Notes: a model not told the origin generated them from the letters alone. A DNA stretch of 64,000 nucleotides from Spirosoma sp. KCTC 42546 (GCF_006965485.1 NZ_CP041360.1:6366501-6430500), one strand, 5' to 3'; shown: positions 8,383-17,934, numbered from the stretch's first letter. Numbers and translations: made by a program.

Positions 8383-9123
8383 ATGGTATTAGTTATTGTA
8401 AAGGCACTGGACATTCTGGAGCTTGTGGCGCAGGATCCTGGCCGGGCACATTCGCTCACGGAGATTGCCGAAACACTGCAAATGAACCAGGCAACCTGTG
8501 TTAACATCCTGAAAACACTCGTTGATAAAAACTATCTGGAACACTTGGGCCGGAAGAAGGGGTACCGTTTGGGGCCAATGGCGTACAACCTGACGAACAA
8601 TCTTTCCTACAGCCAGGATTTAGTGCTGGTGGCAAAAGATATTATGCAGGACTTGACCCATCGGCTCAACGAAACGTCTATTTTGGGGATTATTCGCAAT
8701 CAGAAACGATTCATTGTCCATTTAGTCAATAGTGATCAGGATCTCCAGGTACGAAGCCGCACGGAACGCAACATTTATGAAACAGCATCAGGGCGATTAC
8801 TACTGGCCTTCATCTCTGGCAAAGAGCTGGAGAGTCTAATTAACTCTATTGGCTATCCCACCCCTGACATTTGGCCCAATGCTACCACCCCACAGGGTTT
8901 AGACGCTGAGTTAGCAAAGATTCGCGTTCAGGAGCTCTCCATGACTCGCTCTCAAACGCATATCATTGGTCTGGCTGTACCCATCCGTCGTCAAAATCTG
9001 GTGATTGCCAGCCTAAGTATATTCCTGCCCGAGATTCGCTGTAGCGCCAGTCGCCAGAAAGAAATTGAATTGGAATTACGATCAGCAGCCCAATTAATTA
9101 GTCGGCGACTTTCTGTGTCCTAA
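8383..9123 (+). CDS. IclR-family transcriptional regulator
   Basis: From ATG 8383 the product is 246 residues. Residues about 1-65 form a winged helix-turn-helix (SLTEIAETLQMNQATCVNILKTL); the rest matches the IclR effector-binding domain (TSILGIIRNQKRFIVHLV, ERNIYETASGRLLLAF, and a C-terminal VPIRRQNLVIASLSIFLP block). An ATG at 8308 in the same frame would add 25 residues, but it lies inside the hairpin at 8299-8345 and the extra residues do not fit the family, so 8383 is preferred. IclR proteins commonly control sugar-acid catabolism, and the kduD-like gene 87 bp upstream and the susC operon beyond it are the natural targets (inference). Confidence 0.9.
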   Translation: MVLVIVKALDILELVAQDPGRAHSLTEIAETLQMNQATCVNILKTLVDKNYLEHLGRKKGYRLGPMAYNLTNNLSYSQDLVLVAKDIMQDLTHRLNETSILGIIRNQKRFIVHLVNSDQDLQVRSRTERNIYETASGRLLLAFISGKELESLINSIGYPTPDIWPNATTPQGLDAELAKIRVQELSMTRSQTHIIGLAVPIRRQNLVIASLSIFLPEIRCSASRQKEIELELRSAAQLISRRLSVS

Positions 9124-9339
9124 CTCTCGTACGCCAGGGATTAAGTCATCCTCTGTATGCAAGGGTGCCTGCACAATCCGATGGTTTCAGGACGGGTCAA
9201 CTATAAAACCGTTCAATAAAACTTCCGTATAGTAAGAGCATCAACCTTCTTGCCAAATCTTCCACAATATCTCCTTTAAGACTGTCTCAAATTATTAGCT
9301 CATAAATCAATGCCTCACCTTTCTTTACTCAGTTTGTAA

Positions 9340-9444
9340 TACATTGTATTGAGCTGCGGTTTTCTTCTACAACTGGCGTTAGCAGCCCTCATCGCGCTGC
9401 CCGTAACCTACCTTTTCTTCGAAAATGGGGTACTCACCCGTTGA
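9340..9444 (+). pseudogene. Possible relic of an ABC-transporter permease C-terminus
   Basis: An open stretch with no usable start codon reads YIVLSCGFLLQ then LALAALIALPVTYLFFENG, ending at TGA 9442-9444. It resembles the last membrane segment of MacB/FtsX-like permeases, which are abundant in Cytophagales. If so, most of the gene is lost. The rest of the 9124-9445 gap shows no gene or strong signal. The identification is weak. Confidence 0.3.
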
Positions 9445-9445
9445 C

Positions 9446-10318
9446 TCAAAAAGACTCATACTCAAAATATAAAGTTCCTCTTACAGAATGGTCAGGCAAG
9501 GGACTTCGAGCGGTCCGACTGATAGGCAAGCCTGAACTAGTATACGTATAGCTATACTCATTATAGCCATCGGAGAGGATATTATTCCGGCTCAGCGATA
9601 ATAAATTGGCGATACCGTCATTCTTGGGCGGATAGACAAAAACCGATATAGGAGCAATGGTGACGGGGTCTTGGTTAAGGGTGGCAATAGGCATGATGAT
9701 TCCGTAAAAGGGGTTTATTTTGGAATCATAGGTAAACGTATATTCGAAAGATTGACCGCTCGGGACAAAGGTTACATGGGCTGTTGTTAAATTATTATTG
9801 GAATATAGGTACTTGCTCGTAAATTGAACTGACTCATAGCCATTATAACTATCAACCTGATTTCCATCTAGTTGATTGGCTGCATCATAGTGGGGTTTAC
9901 ATAGAAAAAGAAGACCATTGGCCGCATTATTGACATACCGTATTTCCGCAATTTGGCCCGCCCCTGTATAGCTAAAAGTATAACTGTCGGTTTTCGTTAT
10001 TGGCGGTTCCTGGGGTAGTACAGGTAGTATAATCTGGATAACCCGTTGTATCTGACCTAACCGATTTTGATTATCATAGATATAGGTGCTTTGCTCCCAC
10101 CGAGCTGAGTCTGACTTTTGTGTTTTAATGCCGCTTAGCCTTCCTTGTTGGTCATATTGAAACTGACTAACCAACTGTAAACTACCACTTTGTTCGGTAA
10201 GGGTTTTCAGCCGGACTCGACTTGGACTTAATCCCGGAAACCGGTGGTCATTACAGGCAAAAAGGGTGGCTATCAGTAGGAAACTAATTAACCTCAACAG
10301 TATAGGATGGCTAAACAT
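9446..10318 (-). CDS. Hypothetical lipoprotein with YD-repeat-like segments
   Basis: From ATG 10318 the product is 290 residues; an upstream in-frame ATG at 10348 would add ten polar residues in front of the signal peptide and is less likely. A hydrophobic signal segment ends at a lipobox-like LFAC (Cys near residue 22). The body contains YDQQGRLSGI, YDNQNRLGQI and repeated FxYxxxG / YxYTxSG strings, which recall the YD (RHS-like) repeats of secreted Bacteroidota lipoproteins of unknown role. It is probably exposed on the outer membrane. No enzymatic motif was recognised. Confidence 0.6.
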   Translation of the reverse strand: MFSHPILLRLISFLLIATLFACNDHRFPGLSPSRVRLKTLTEQSGSLQLVSQFQYDQQGRLSGIKTQKSDSARWEQSTYIYDNQNRLGQIQRVIQIILPVLPQEPPITKTDSYTFSYTGAGQIAEIRYVNNAANGLLFLCKPHYDAANQLDGNQVDSYNGYESVQFTSKYLYSNNNLTTAHVTFVPSGQSFEYTFTYDSKINPFYGIIMPIATLNQDPVTIAPISVFVYPPKNDGIANLLSLSRNNILSDGYNEYSYTYTSSGLPISRTARSPLPDHSVRGTLYFEYESF

Positions 10319-10407
10319 GATCGTGAAAATTGGTTTTGAATCAGTCATTGATTACCTATACAAAGAACACGTTTGGGAAGGTGGGCTACTATGATGATTA
10401 TCAGGAA

Positions 10408-10496
10408 GTCATATGATATTAATCGAATAACGGCCTTCTCAGGCGATAATCAGCTAGTCAACTAGGAAGGCCGTTATTCGATTAATATCATGTGAC
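10408..10496. repeat. Long inverted repeat in a divergent intergenic region
   Basis: Arms 10408-10438 and 10466-10496 match in 30 of 31 positions (26 bp perfect: 10413-10438 with 10466-10491) around a 27-bp loop. It lies between two divergently transcribed genes (starts 10318 and 10691), so it cannot be a terminator for either. The remainder of the 10319-10690 gap shows nothing clear. Confidence 0.9.
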
Positions 10497-10690
10497 ACTT
10501 TTTTCTACCAATATCTTGATGCAATATCCGAATTTACCGTCTCGCGAGACGCCCGTGTAAGGAAACCATTGGGGCTTTGCATACCAGGAAATCTTTAGCT
10601 ACCTGTTTAGATAAATTTCTACCTATAGACATAAAAAGGCAAAAATGTCTGGCTCCATATTAAATAACGCCCCTAATACGTACTAATAGA

Positions 10691-12511
10691 ATGAAACAAT
10701 TATTGACCCTAAGTTTTAGTGCCTTAATCCTGACGCAAAGCCTGTCCCAGACACGCCCACCTGTTTCAAATGAAACAGTCAATTTTGGTAGAAAAGGTGA
10801 TGGTTATTATTGGGAAAAAACTAAAACAGGCGTTGAGCGGCCCATACGAGTTGAGCCTAATACGAACCGCATTTCAGTTTTTCAGACAATAAAGGAGGTT
10901 CGCTCATACACTCTTTCTCCTAAGGTAGCGCCGAAAGTAATTAACCTAACCGACCAAGGAAAATCGGGCTATTATGTCCTTGACTCTTTAGATCATAGTA
11001 GTAAGGATAATACAGGAACAGTGCTGGTTACTTCTTCCGGGCTTCGTTACAAACGTCATTATGAAGGCGTAATCCAAGCGGAATGGTTTGGTGTAAAAGC
11101 CGATGGAACGACCGACAATTACACAGTTCTGAATCTGATTAGCAAGACCTTTCCTGCCGGTATTACCATTATGCTACCAGTCGGTAACGTCACTTGGTCA
11201 GGAACTTGGTCAATTAGCCCTTATATGAAACTTATTGCTCAGGGACGAGGAGCTACTACCTTAACGAATACGAATGATGGTGTATATGCCATTGAGTGCC
11301 TGACAGCTCTGATGGACTCTCCCTATGATGTCAATGCCAGCTTGCAGTTGGAAGGCTTTACGCTAGTCAGTAAATATGGAATTCGCCTGAATCAGCCGGG
11401 TAACTTTGCTACTGTTTTCAACAAACTGGGGCACATTAAAAAGCCGATGATTCTGAACGTAGATTTTGTGGGGAAATATGGGCTTAAGGGTAACATTGAC
11501 CCAAATGCAGTGAGTGATATACCCATTATCGAATCCGACCTGGAAGCCTATGGAGTAGGGTTAAAGCTTATAAAAGTTTTTGGGGGAACCTATCAGAACC
11601 TCCGCTTTCAGAACTTCGGTACCTGTGCAAGTCTGGACGGCTGTGATATTAATCTATTTAACACATGCCGTTTTGAAGGATCCGGCCGACATATATATTC
11701 TTATGGCCACAATACATATGGGAGCCAAACACTGTATTTAAACTGCGAATGGATGCACTGTCTACGGGTAGGTGGATTCTATACCGTTAACACACAGTTT
11801 GAGCATATTCAGGGAGGGTATTTTGAGTGCTATACAAAAGCAGCCCAGTACATCAAGACCGAAAACGATCGGGAAACCCTCATAGAAGGCGCTCGGTTTG
11901 ATAACACACGTCAAACAAATACACCCATTTTCAGTTTTGCCCCTGCCTATGGCCTAATGGTGCATAGCAATAGATATAATCCTAATGCTTATGCACAGAT
12001 TATTTCATTTGACAATAAATATTACACTAGTGCAATGCCGGTGTTAGCCCAGTTTTCGGACAATGCAATTACGTTCCCCCCAATCAATCATGCTGGCGTA
12101 CTGACCGATCACTATGTAACCAGCCGAATTTCCCCTACCAATTATACGGTTCTCTATGGTGTAGGCGCGGCTAACTGGCCTTTCAAAACTGGTGTTGGTG
12201 GGCGACCTGCTTTTCAAACTACGACTAGTTCTATCATTGTTCAATTTGATGCTCAACGTCCCTTATCCGATTCTCTCCGTTTAGCTATAATGGTTCGTAA
12301 AATTGGATCGAAACTTGGCTATTTAAAGGTTAAATGGGGTAATGCATACGTATTTCAAAATCATATATCAATCAGCAATGCAACCATTCCCCAAATGGTG
12401 ACTATCTCCATTGCCAGACCCAATGGGCAAGCTATAGATGCTATTATTGAGATTGAGATGGATAATACGAGTGCCGAGTTTTACCAATTTGATTTGATCC
12501 CTCTGTATTGA
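10691..12511 (+). CDS. Secreted protein with right-handed beta-helix (pectate-lyase-3-like) domain
   Basis: A 606-residue protein with a signal peptide (about 1-19, ending SLSQ). Near residue 135 the string AEWFGVKADGTTDN matches the entry motif of pectate-lyase-superfamily (Pfam Pectate_lyase_3-type) beta-helix proteins, and the next 300 residues have the short hydrophobic turns of such a helix (GTYQNLRFQNFGTCASLDGCD, NTCRFEGSG, LNCEWMHC). The last 120 residues look like a separate beta-sandwich. It may bind or cleave a polysaccharide, but catalytic residues cannot be assigned. GC content appears lower than in neighbouring operons, which may point to acquisition by transfer. It stands alone. 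Confidence 0.6.
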   Translation: MKQLLTLSFSALILTQSLSQTRPPVSNETVNFGRKGDGYYWEKTKTGVERPIRVEPNTNRISVFQTIKEVRSYTLSPKVAPKVINLTDQGKSGYYVLDSLDHSSKDNTGTVLVTSSGLRYKRHYEGVIQAEWFGVKADGTTDNYTVLNLISKTFPAGITIMLPVGNVTWSGTWSISPYMKLIAQGRGATTLTNTNDGVYAIECLTALMDSPYDVNASLQLEGFTLVSKYGIRLNQPGNFATVFNKLGHIKKPMILNVDFVGKYGLKGNIDPNAVSDIPIIESDLEAYGVGLKLIKVFGGTYQNLRFQNFGTCASLDGCDINLFNTCRFEGSGRHIYSYGHNTYGSQTLYLNCEWMHCLRVGGFYTVNTQFEHIQGGYFECYTKAAQYIKTENDRETLIEGARFDNTRQTNTPIFSFAPAYGLMVHSNRYNPNAYAQIISFDNKYYTSAMPVLAQFSDNAITFPPINHAGVLTDHYVTSRISPTNYTVLYGVGAANWPFKTGVGGRPAFQTTTSSIIVQFDAQRPLSDSLRLAIMVRKIGSKLGYLKVKWGNAYVFQNHISISNATIPQMVTISIARPNGQAIDAIIEIEMDNTSAEFYQFDLIPLY

Positions 12512-12523
12512 TAGGGCATTTAC

Positions 12524-12550
12524 TCCAGATATTCTTAGGGAATACCTGGA
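12524..12550. terminator. Hairpin between convergent genes
   Basis: TCCAGATATTC (12524-12534) pairs with GAATACCTGGA (12540-12550), 10 of 11 positions. It lies in the 63-bp gap between the converging genes ending at 12511 and 12575. There is no clear T-tract, so termination is only likely from position. Confidence 0.4.
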
Positions 12551-12574
12551 TGTAGCTTAACTAGTTCCATTCAT

Positions 12575-15500
12575 TTACAAGCCACTAATAATTCGAGCGT
12601 AGACATTATTTAACAAGTTGCCATCATAAGTCATGGTCAAATCATCGGCTACGTTCACCGTCAGACTAGCTACGCTACCCGAGTTGGCATTCGTCCGGGT
12701 GATCTGGAACCCTATGCTTGATTGGCTGCCACCGCCAATAAAGGCACCGTTGTTCATGGTCAAGGTCAGTTGGCGATCGTCCAGCGAGTTGATCAAACTC
12801 CACTGCGTATTATTGACCGTCACCGGGTTCTGAGAACCGCCTGAGATATTGATACTGGTCAGGGAATTAGGGAAGGCCAGGGTGTAGCCCAATGGAGCGG
12901 TGAGGGTGATGGTGACCTTGCCTGAGGAAGTGGGTAGCCCCCCTACTTCGAATAGATTGACCACAAACTCACCGACTGTGCCCGCTGCTGCGAAGTTAGC
13001 CTGAGGCAGGAGCAGAATCAGCGCCAAGTCGGGCCCTGCCACCGAAGCGCTGGTACTAGCAGTGCAACCTGAAGGACCGGTGAGGGTTACTGAATAGACT
13101 CCACTGGTGGTAACAGAAATTGTGGGTGAGGTCTCTCCGGTAGACCAAAAGAAGGTGCCGGTTCCTGTTGCCGAAAGGCTGGCCGTTGGGCTGGCGACGG
13201 TAAGGATAGAGGAGCTGGGGTTAATGCTCAGGGAAGGAACTGCTAATCCACTGCTGATGGTGATGGTAGTTACACTAAAACAACCGGATGCATTGGTAAC
13301 CGTCACAGAGTAAACACCAGCGTTATTGACCACTGCTGTTCCGTCCGTGGTGTTCTGGGAAACGATTCCCAGGATAGAGGTTCCTGGTCCGGCAAACTGG
13401 TACTGAGTTCCTGATCCGCCAGAAGCATCTGTGGCGGTTAAGGTCAGGCTGGTTTGTGCGCAGGTGAGGGTACTGGTTAGTACTCCGTTCTGGTTGGTAG
13501 CAACTAAGTTTGGGGTGGGTGGTGCGCTAAGAGTCACGGAGTTGGTGGTCGTAACGCAGCCGTAACTAGCGGTGACCAGGGCCGTGTACACCCCGGCCGA
13601 GGTGGGCGTATATACCAGGCTGGGAGGCCCTTTTTCACACAACACGACACGGCTGTTGCCTTGATCCACTACATACAGCCCCGTCTTTTCATCCATATAG
13701 AGATCAGTAGGACTATTTAGCACATTCGTAGTATAATTGTCCTGGAGTACGGTAGTACCACTACTGGCTCCTGGAGTCCACCATTGAATCCGGTGGTTGC
13801 CAGTATCAGCTATATAAATCCCATCAATGGGATCAGCATGCACACCATTAGGATGAGTTAGTTGATTGGCTGCATTGCCCGCTCCATTTCCTCCGGCCAC
13901 AGTGGTACCACTGGTGGCTCCCGAAGCCCATTTCTGAATCCTATTGTTACTCTCATCGGCCACATACATCGCCCCGCTAACATCCACATACACATCAGTA
14001 GGGCCATTCAACTGATTAGCGGCCGAACCTGCTCCATTTCCTCCCGCCACAGTGATACCACTGGTGGCACCTGCTACCCACTTCTGAATCCTATTGTTGA
14101 GATAATCGGCCACATAGACGGTTCCGGCATCATCGACAAACAAACCACGTGGATAATTCAGTTGATTGGCGGCACTACCGGCATTCCCCTCAATGCCCGC
14201 CACGGTAGTGACACTAAAGCCTCCTTCCGTGATTTTTAAGACTCGGGACAGGTTTCTGTCCGATACATAAATTGCCCCACTCGCATTACCATATATGCCA
14301 CTAGGCCTGGCGGACATATCAACGGATACTGTAAATAGATTAACCAGCGTAGTAGTAGTAGAGGATCCCGCAGCCCTTTGCTGGACACGATGATTAAATT
14401 GATCCGCCACATAGATTGTTTCACTGGCATCCACATACACGCCAGCAGGGACATTTAGATTATCAGCTCCTGTACCCGGTCTTCCGCTACTCCCAAATAT
14501 GGCACCATTCTGATAAGTCAATGTCGAACTGGCTGTATAGGCCAGGGTATTGCCGTTGAACCACTGAACTCGATTAATCGCCTGATCACTGACGACCGAC
14601 AGACTGGCGACGCCAACACAACTGCCCAAGCTCGTGCTAATGGTTGGAGCAACACAGAACGTGAAACTGGCCGTTGCCCAGCAGCCCGCTGCGGTGGTAC
14701 CAGTGACCGAATAGATGGTTGTGGTGGTGGGAGCGACCGTAATATTCGTACCGGTTTGACCAGTGCTCCATTGGTAGGTGTCAGCTCCTGATGCGCTGAG
14801 GATACCTGATACAGAGCTAATGCTAATGGAGAGAGGATCAGAGATGGTCAGCGCATTAGTGGTGGCTGTACATCCGTTAAACGAGGTAATCCGGGCCGTA
14901 TAAACACCACCCGCTGTGGTGGGGGTATAGGCCAGACTGGCTGGCACTGTAGCCCACTTCTGAACACTATTATTGGCCGCAGAATAGATGGCCCCGCTAC
15001 TACCATCAACAACCATACTACGGTTTGATCCAGAAGCTACAATACTCCCTCTGGTGGCACCTGCCTCCCATTTCTGAATCCTATTGTTGCCCGCATCGGC
15101 CACATACACGGCTCCGGCACCATCTACATAAACACCAGCAGGAAGATACAACTGATTAGCGGCTGACCCTTGTCCATTTCCTCCGGCTACGGTAGTACCA
15201 CTGGTAGCGCCTGCTGCCCACTTCTGAATCCTATTGTTAAAATTATCCGACACATACACTGCTCCACTGGCATCTACAAATACACCATTAGGATGATTTA
15301 GTTGATTGGCTGCCGATCCACTGCTACCATTAGTCCCAGCCACGGTAGTACCACTAATGGCGCCTACCGCCCACTTCTGAATCCTATTGTTAAGATTATC
15401 CGACACATACACCACTCCGGTAGCATCCACAAAAAGGCCTAATGGATAGGCCAGTTGATCATCTCCTGTTCCAGGGGTACCATTTCCGGCCACAGTGGTG

Positions 15501-16033
15501 CCGCTGGTGGCGCCTACCGCCCACTTCTGAACCCGACTATTGTTCATATCAAGCACATAAACGGCTCCACTGCCATCGACCCAAACATTCGAAGGACTAT
15601 TTAATTGATTATCGGCCGAACCCCGTCCATTTCCTCCAGCTACGGTGGTACCGCTGGTGGCACCTGCTGCCCATTTCTGAACCCGATGGTTGCCTTTATC
15701 AGCTATATAGAGCGCTCCGGTACCATCCAGATATATACCATAAGCTCCATTAAATTGATTGTCGGCCGAACCTGCCTCATTTTCCCCAGCCACGGTGGTG
15801 CCGCTGGTAGCCGATTGTGAAGTGGCAGTATAAACCAGAGTACTACTGTTATACCATTGAACCAAGGCTGGTGTTTGGTCACTATTAGCCAACAACATAG
15901 TGCTTCCTGCACAATTACCTGGACTGGTATTGGTTAGGTTGATTGAATAGGAAGTACAATTGGTCTGCGCCTGGGCTAGCCAGGGCAGTAAAACCAAAAA
16001 GCCTAGAACGATCACACAGCGCCTTTCCAGCAT
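12575..16033 (-). CDS. Large secreted NHL-repeat protein with Ig-like segments
   Basis: From ATG 16033 the product is 1152 residues and begins with a typical signal peptide (MLERRCVIVLGFLVLLPWLAQAQ). An ATG at 16132 would put 33 residues before it and was not chosen. Two blocks of NHL beta-propeller repeats (about residues 80-360 and 510-830) share the unit VxVDxSGAVYVxDxxNNRIQKW..GATSGTTVAG, about 50 residues each. Ig/PKD-like modules (TYQWSTGQTGTNITV, TFFWSTGETSPTISV, GCTATTNALTIS) separate and follow them. The final domain (about 1020-1152) is a cohesin-like or DUF11-like beta fold. No type IX secretion C-terminal signal was recognised. It is probably a surface or extracellular protein; no enzyme motif is visible. 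Confidence 0.75.
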   Translation of the reverse strand: MLERRCVIVLGFLVLLPWLAQAQTNCTSYSINLTNTSPGNCAGSTMLLANSDQTPALVQWYNSSTLVYTATSQSATSGTTVAGENEAGSADNQFNGAYGIYLDGTGALYIADKGNHRVQKWAAGATSGTTVAGGNGRGSADNQLNSPSNVWVDGSGAVYVLDMNNSRVQKWAVGATSGTTVAGNGTPGTGDDQLAYPLGLFVDATGVVYVSDNLNNRIQKWAVGAISGTTVAGTNGSSGSAANQLNHPNGVFVDASGAVYVSDNFNNRIQKWAAGATSGTTVAGGNGQGSAANQLYLPAGVYVDGAGAVYVADAGNNRIQKWEAGATRGSIVASGSNRSMVVDGSSGAIYSAANNSVQKWATVPASLAYTPTTAGGVYTARITSFNGCTATTNALTISDPLSISISSVSGILSASGADTYQWSTGQTGTNITVAPTTTTIYSVTGTTAAGCWATASFTFCVAPTISTSLGSCVGVASLSVVSDQAINRVQWFNGNTLAYTASSTLTYQNGAIFGSSGRPGTGADNLNVPAGVYVDASETIYVADQFNHRVQQRAAGSSTTTTLVNLFTVSVDMSARPSGIYGNASGAIYVSDRNLSRVLKITEGGFSVTTVAGIEGNAGSAANQLNYPRGLFVDDAGTVYVADYLNNRIQKWVAGATSGITVAGGNGAGSAANQLNGPTDVYVDVSGAMYVADESNNRIQKWASGATSGTTVAGGNGAGNAANQLTHPNGVHADPIDGIYIADTGNHRIQWWTPGASSGTTVLQDNYTTNVLNSPTDLYMDEKTGLYVVDQGNSRVVLCEKGPPSLVYTPTSAGVYTALVTASYGCVTTTNSVTLSAPPTPNLVATNQNGVLTSTLTCAQTSLTLTATDASGGSGTQYQFAGPGTSILGIVSQNTTDGTAVVNNAGVYSVTVTNASGCFSVTTITISSGLAVPSLSINPSSSILTVASPTASLSATGTGTFFWSTGETSPTISVTTSGVYSVTLTGPSGCTASTSASVAGPDLALILLLPQANFAAAGTVGEFVVNLFEVGGLPTSSGKVTITLTAPLGYTLAFPNSLTSINISGGSQNPVTVNNTQWSLINSLDDRQLTLTMNNGAFIGGGSQSSIGFQITRTNANSGSVASLTVNVADDLTMTYDGNLLNNVYARIISGL
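13620..14360 (-). repeat. Second NHL repeat block at DNA level
   Basis: Tandem units of about 150 bp, recognisable by recurring reverse-strand strings for NRIQKW, VYVAD and AANQLN. They are in frame and belong to the NHL protein. Boundaries are approximate. Confidence 0.6.
15040..15805 (-). repeat. First NHL repeat block at DNA level
   Basis: About five tandem units of roughly 150 bp. Some neighbours share long nearly identical stretches (for example the GATSGTTVAG and NNRIQKW codons), which suggests recent duplication or conversion between units. Boundaries are approximate. Confidence 0.65.
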
Positions 16034-16248
16034 CAGTCGCCTGGCGATAGTCAGTTGCCTGCTTTGGTAGGGTATTGATTCAAGTAGGTGCTCAATTCCA
16101 TTGAGCAGGTGATATGGTGTAGAAAACAACATAAAGGTTGAGAGATAATTGGTGGAAAAGAAATGAAAAAGAAAAGAAATATAAGTACAAATTGGTATAC
16201 CGTTACCTAAACTTCTTAATTAACCGAGCTCAGCCAACCAATTCGCCA

Positions 16249-17934
16249 CTACTTTGAAACTTTATACATCATCCCGTCGGCCTTGGTGAACAGATAAAGT
16301 TCACCAGCGGCATCCTGCCCGATTCGCAGATCCACTTTATTGGCTTTGCTCAGTTCTTTCAGGGTTGTCTGTTTACCATCCATAGCGATGGAAATTTCAT
16401 GAATCGTAGCCTGCGAGCCTTCTTTTACCTCGTTGAGATTGACGTAGAAAACCCGTCCCCTCACGATTTCGCCAAAAATATATTTGCCTTTCAACTTCGG
16501 TATCTGGCTTCCCGTGTATTCAAAGCCGCCCATGATGGCGTTTCCCTCGTCGTGATCGAATTGAACCACCGGGTAGGTATATCCATAGGTAGCGTCATTT
16601 TTAGGCAGGGGATACACGCTGTTGGTTCTGGCAGGCGACTCAATGAGAAAGGTACCCTCCCGATCGGGCCAGCCGTAATTTTTACCGGGCTTCAGCAGGT
16701 AAATGGATTCGACTTGCCGTTGTCCTATATTGGAAACCAGTATCCGCCCATCTTTCGTCCACGAAATTCGGTTCGGGTTACGAAACCCTTCGGCATATAC
16801 TTCATCCAGTCCATCTTTATTAACATACGGGTTGGAGTTCGGGATACCATATTTCCCATTTTTACTTGTTCTGCCCGTGGGGTCTATCCGAAGTACCTTT
16901 CCCCAGATATGGTTTTTGTTTCTGGGAATAAACGGGTATCCCTGTTCAACGGCACCACCATCGCCCATGCCAATGTAGAGTAGCCCATAATCGGGATCGG
17001 CTGGCTTTGCGTAGGGGCTGAAGGCAATTTCCTGCATGCCATGAATCTGGTCGACTACATTTACCCGAAGCAATTCGCGGGATTTTCCGCTAAAAACGCT
17101 CGAGCTGGGGTTGTCCACCGTCCATTCCGTAACTACCCATTGCAATCGGACGGGGATACTGTCGGCATACGTAAAATCTGCTTTTACGGTCGTATTTGGT
17201 TCGGAATGGGTCGTATAAAAAAGCCCATTTTTAGCATAGTCTGGATGAAAGGCAAAGCTGCCTAAGCCCGTTGCCAGGCCAGGCGAGTTGGTGAAGTTTT
17301 TAAAATGGTCTGTGGCCTCAAAATACACCTCGGGCTGATAGTTGTTAGTCAATCTGTAGATTTTTCCTTGTAGGTCTTCGACCAGAATTTCCTTTGTGAT
17401 GGGATGAACGCCCATCTTATTGATCCGTGTGCGTGGCTGCGTTTTGTTCGTAAACGGGAACTGGGTTATTTTCTGGATAGTCAGAACAAGATCCGACTTG
17501 GCAATCGAAGGAACTATCGGGTTTTCTAAAGCAGCTTTACCGGAAGAAACCGCAGCTTTAGGAGCGGGCTTGTCCAGAATAAAGGCTGTTAGATCATTGA
17601 TGTCTTTTTCGCCTAACTGCTTAAAATCAGGCATTAATGTGCCAAATTTTTTGAATTTATCTAAAGCCCGGGCAACCCTTGCATCAATCATTGTCCTGGG
17701 ACTTTTGATAAATTCGGCCATATAGCCTGGGGCCACGATTCCTTTCAATCCACCAAGCTGTGGACCAATACCATCCTGTTTGAAATTATGGCAACTGGCA
17801 CAGTTAGCGTCAAATAGAGCTTCGCCCTTTAGTTTATTCTGTGCCCATGAAGCGTCAATGCCTACGAAAGCAAGTAGTACATACACAAATAATCTGCCTA
17901 CAGTGAACTGTAACGAGTAGCTAGGTTTAGTCAT
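16249..17934 (-). CDS. Cytochrome c / PQQ-dependent sugar dehydrogenase fusion
   Basis: A 561-residue exported protein (signal peptide ending at about residue 31, SWAQ). Residues about 35-115 form a class I cytochrome c: heme-binding CASCH (Cys45, Cys48, His49) and a candidate axial Met101 in LMPDF. Residues about 150-560 match the soluble aldose-sugar/sorbosone dehydrogenase beta-propeller (GLLYIGMGDGG, GKVLRIDPTGR, EVYAEGFRNPNRISW, KNYGWPDREG, GGFEYTGSQIPKLKGKYIFGE). Such enzymes use PQQ to oxidise aldoses in the periplasm; the fused heme domain would accept the electrons. No PQQ synthesis genes are in the window. It is a single gene, divergent from the alcohol dehydrogenase at 18200. Confidence 0.85.
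   Translation of the reverse strand: MTKPSYSLQFTVGRLFVYVLLAFVGIDASWAQNKLKGEALFDANCASCHNFKQDGIGPQLGGLKGIVAPGYMAEFIKSPRTMIDARVARALDKFKKFGTLMPDFKQLGEKDINDLTAFILDKPAPKAAVSSGKAALENPIVPSIAKSDLVLTIQKITQFPFTNKTQPRTRINKMGVHPITKEILVEDLQGKIYRLTNNYQPEVYFEATDHFKNFTNSPGLATGLGSFAFHPDYAKNGLFYTTHSEPNTTVKADFTYADSIPVRLQWVVTEWTVDNPSSSVFSGKSRELLRVNVVDQIHGMQEIAFSPYAKPADPDYGLLYIGMGDGGAVEQGYPFIPRNKNHIWGKVLRIDPTGRTSKNGKYGIPNSNPYVNKDGLDEVYAEGFRNPNRISWTKDGRILVSNIGQRQVESIYLLKPGKNYGWPDREGTFLIESPARTNSVYPLPKNDATYGYTYPVVQFDHDEGNAIMGGFEYTGSQIPKLKGKYIFGEIVRGRVFYVNLNEVKEGSQATIHEISIAMDGKQTTLKELSKANKVDLRIGQDAAGELYLFTKADGMMYKVSK

Noticed and set aside
13620..15805. Regularly spaced repeats that could suggest a CRISPR array
   Set aside because: The period is about 150 bp, units are in frame and encode NHL propeller blades; no cas genes are near.
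16034..16132. N-terminal extension of the NHL protein
   Set aside because: The signal peptide begins at ATG 16033; the extra 33 residues would hide it.
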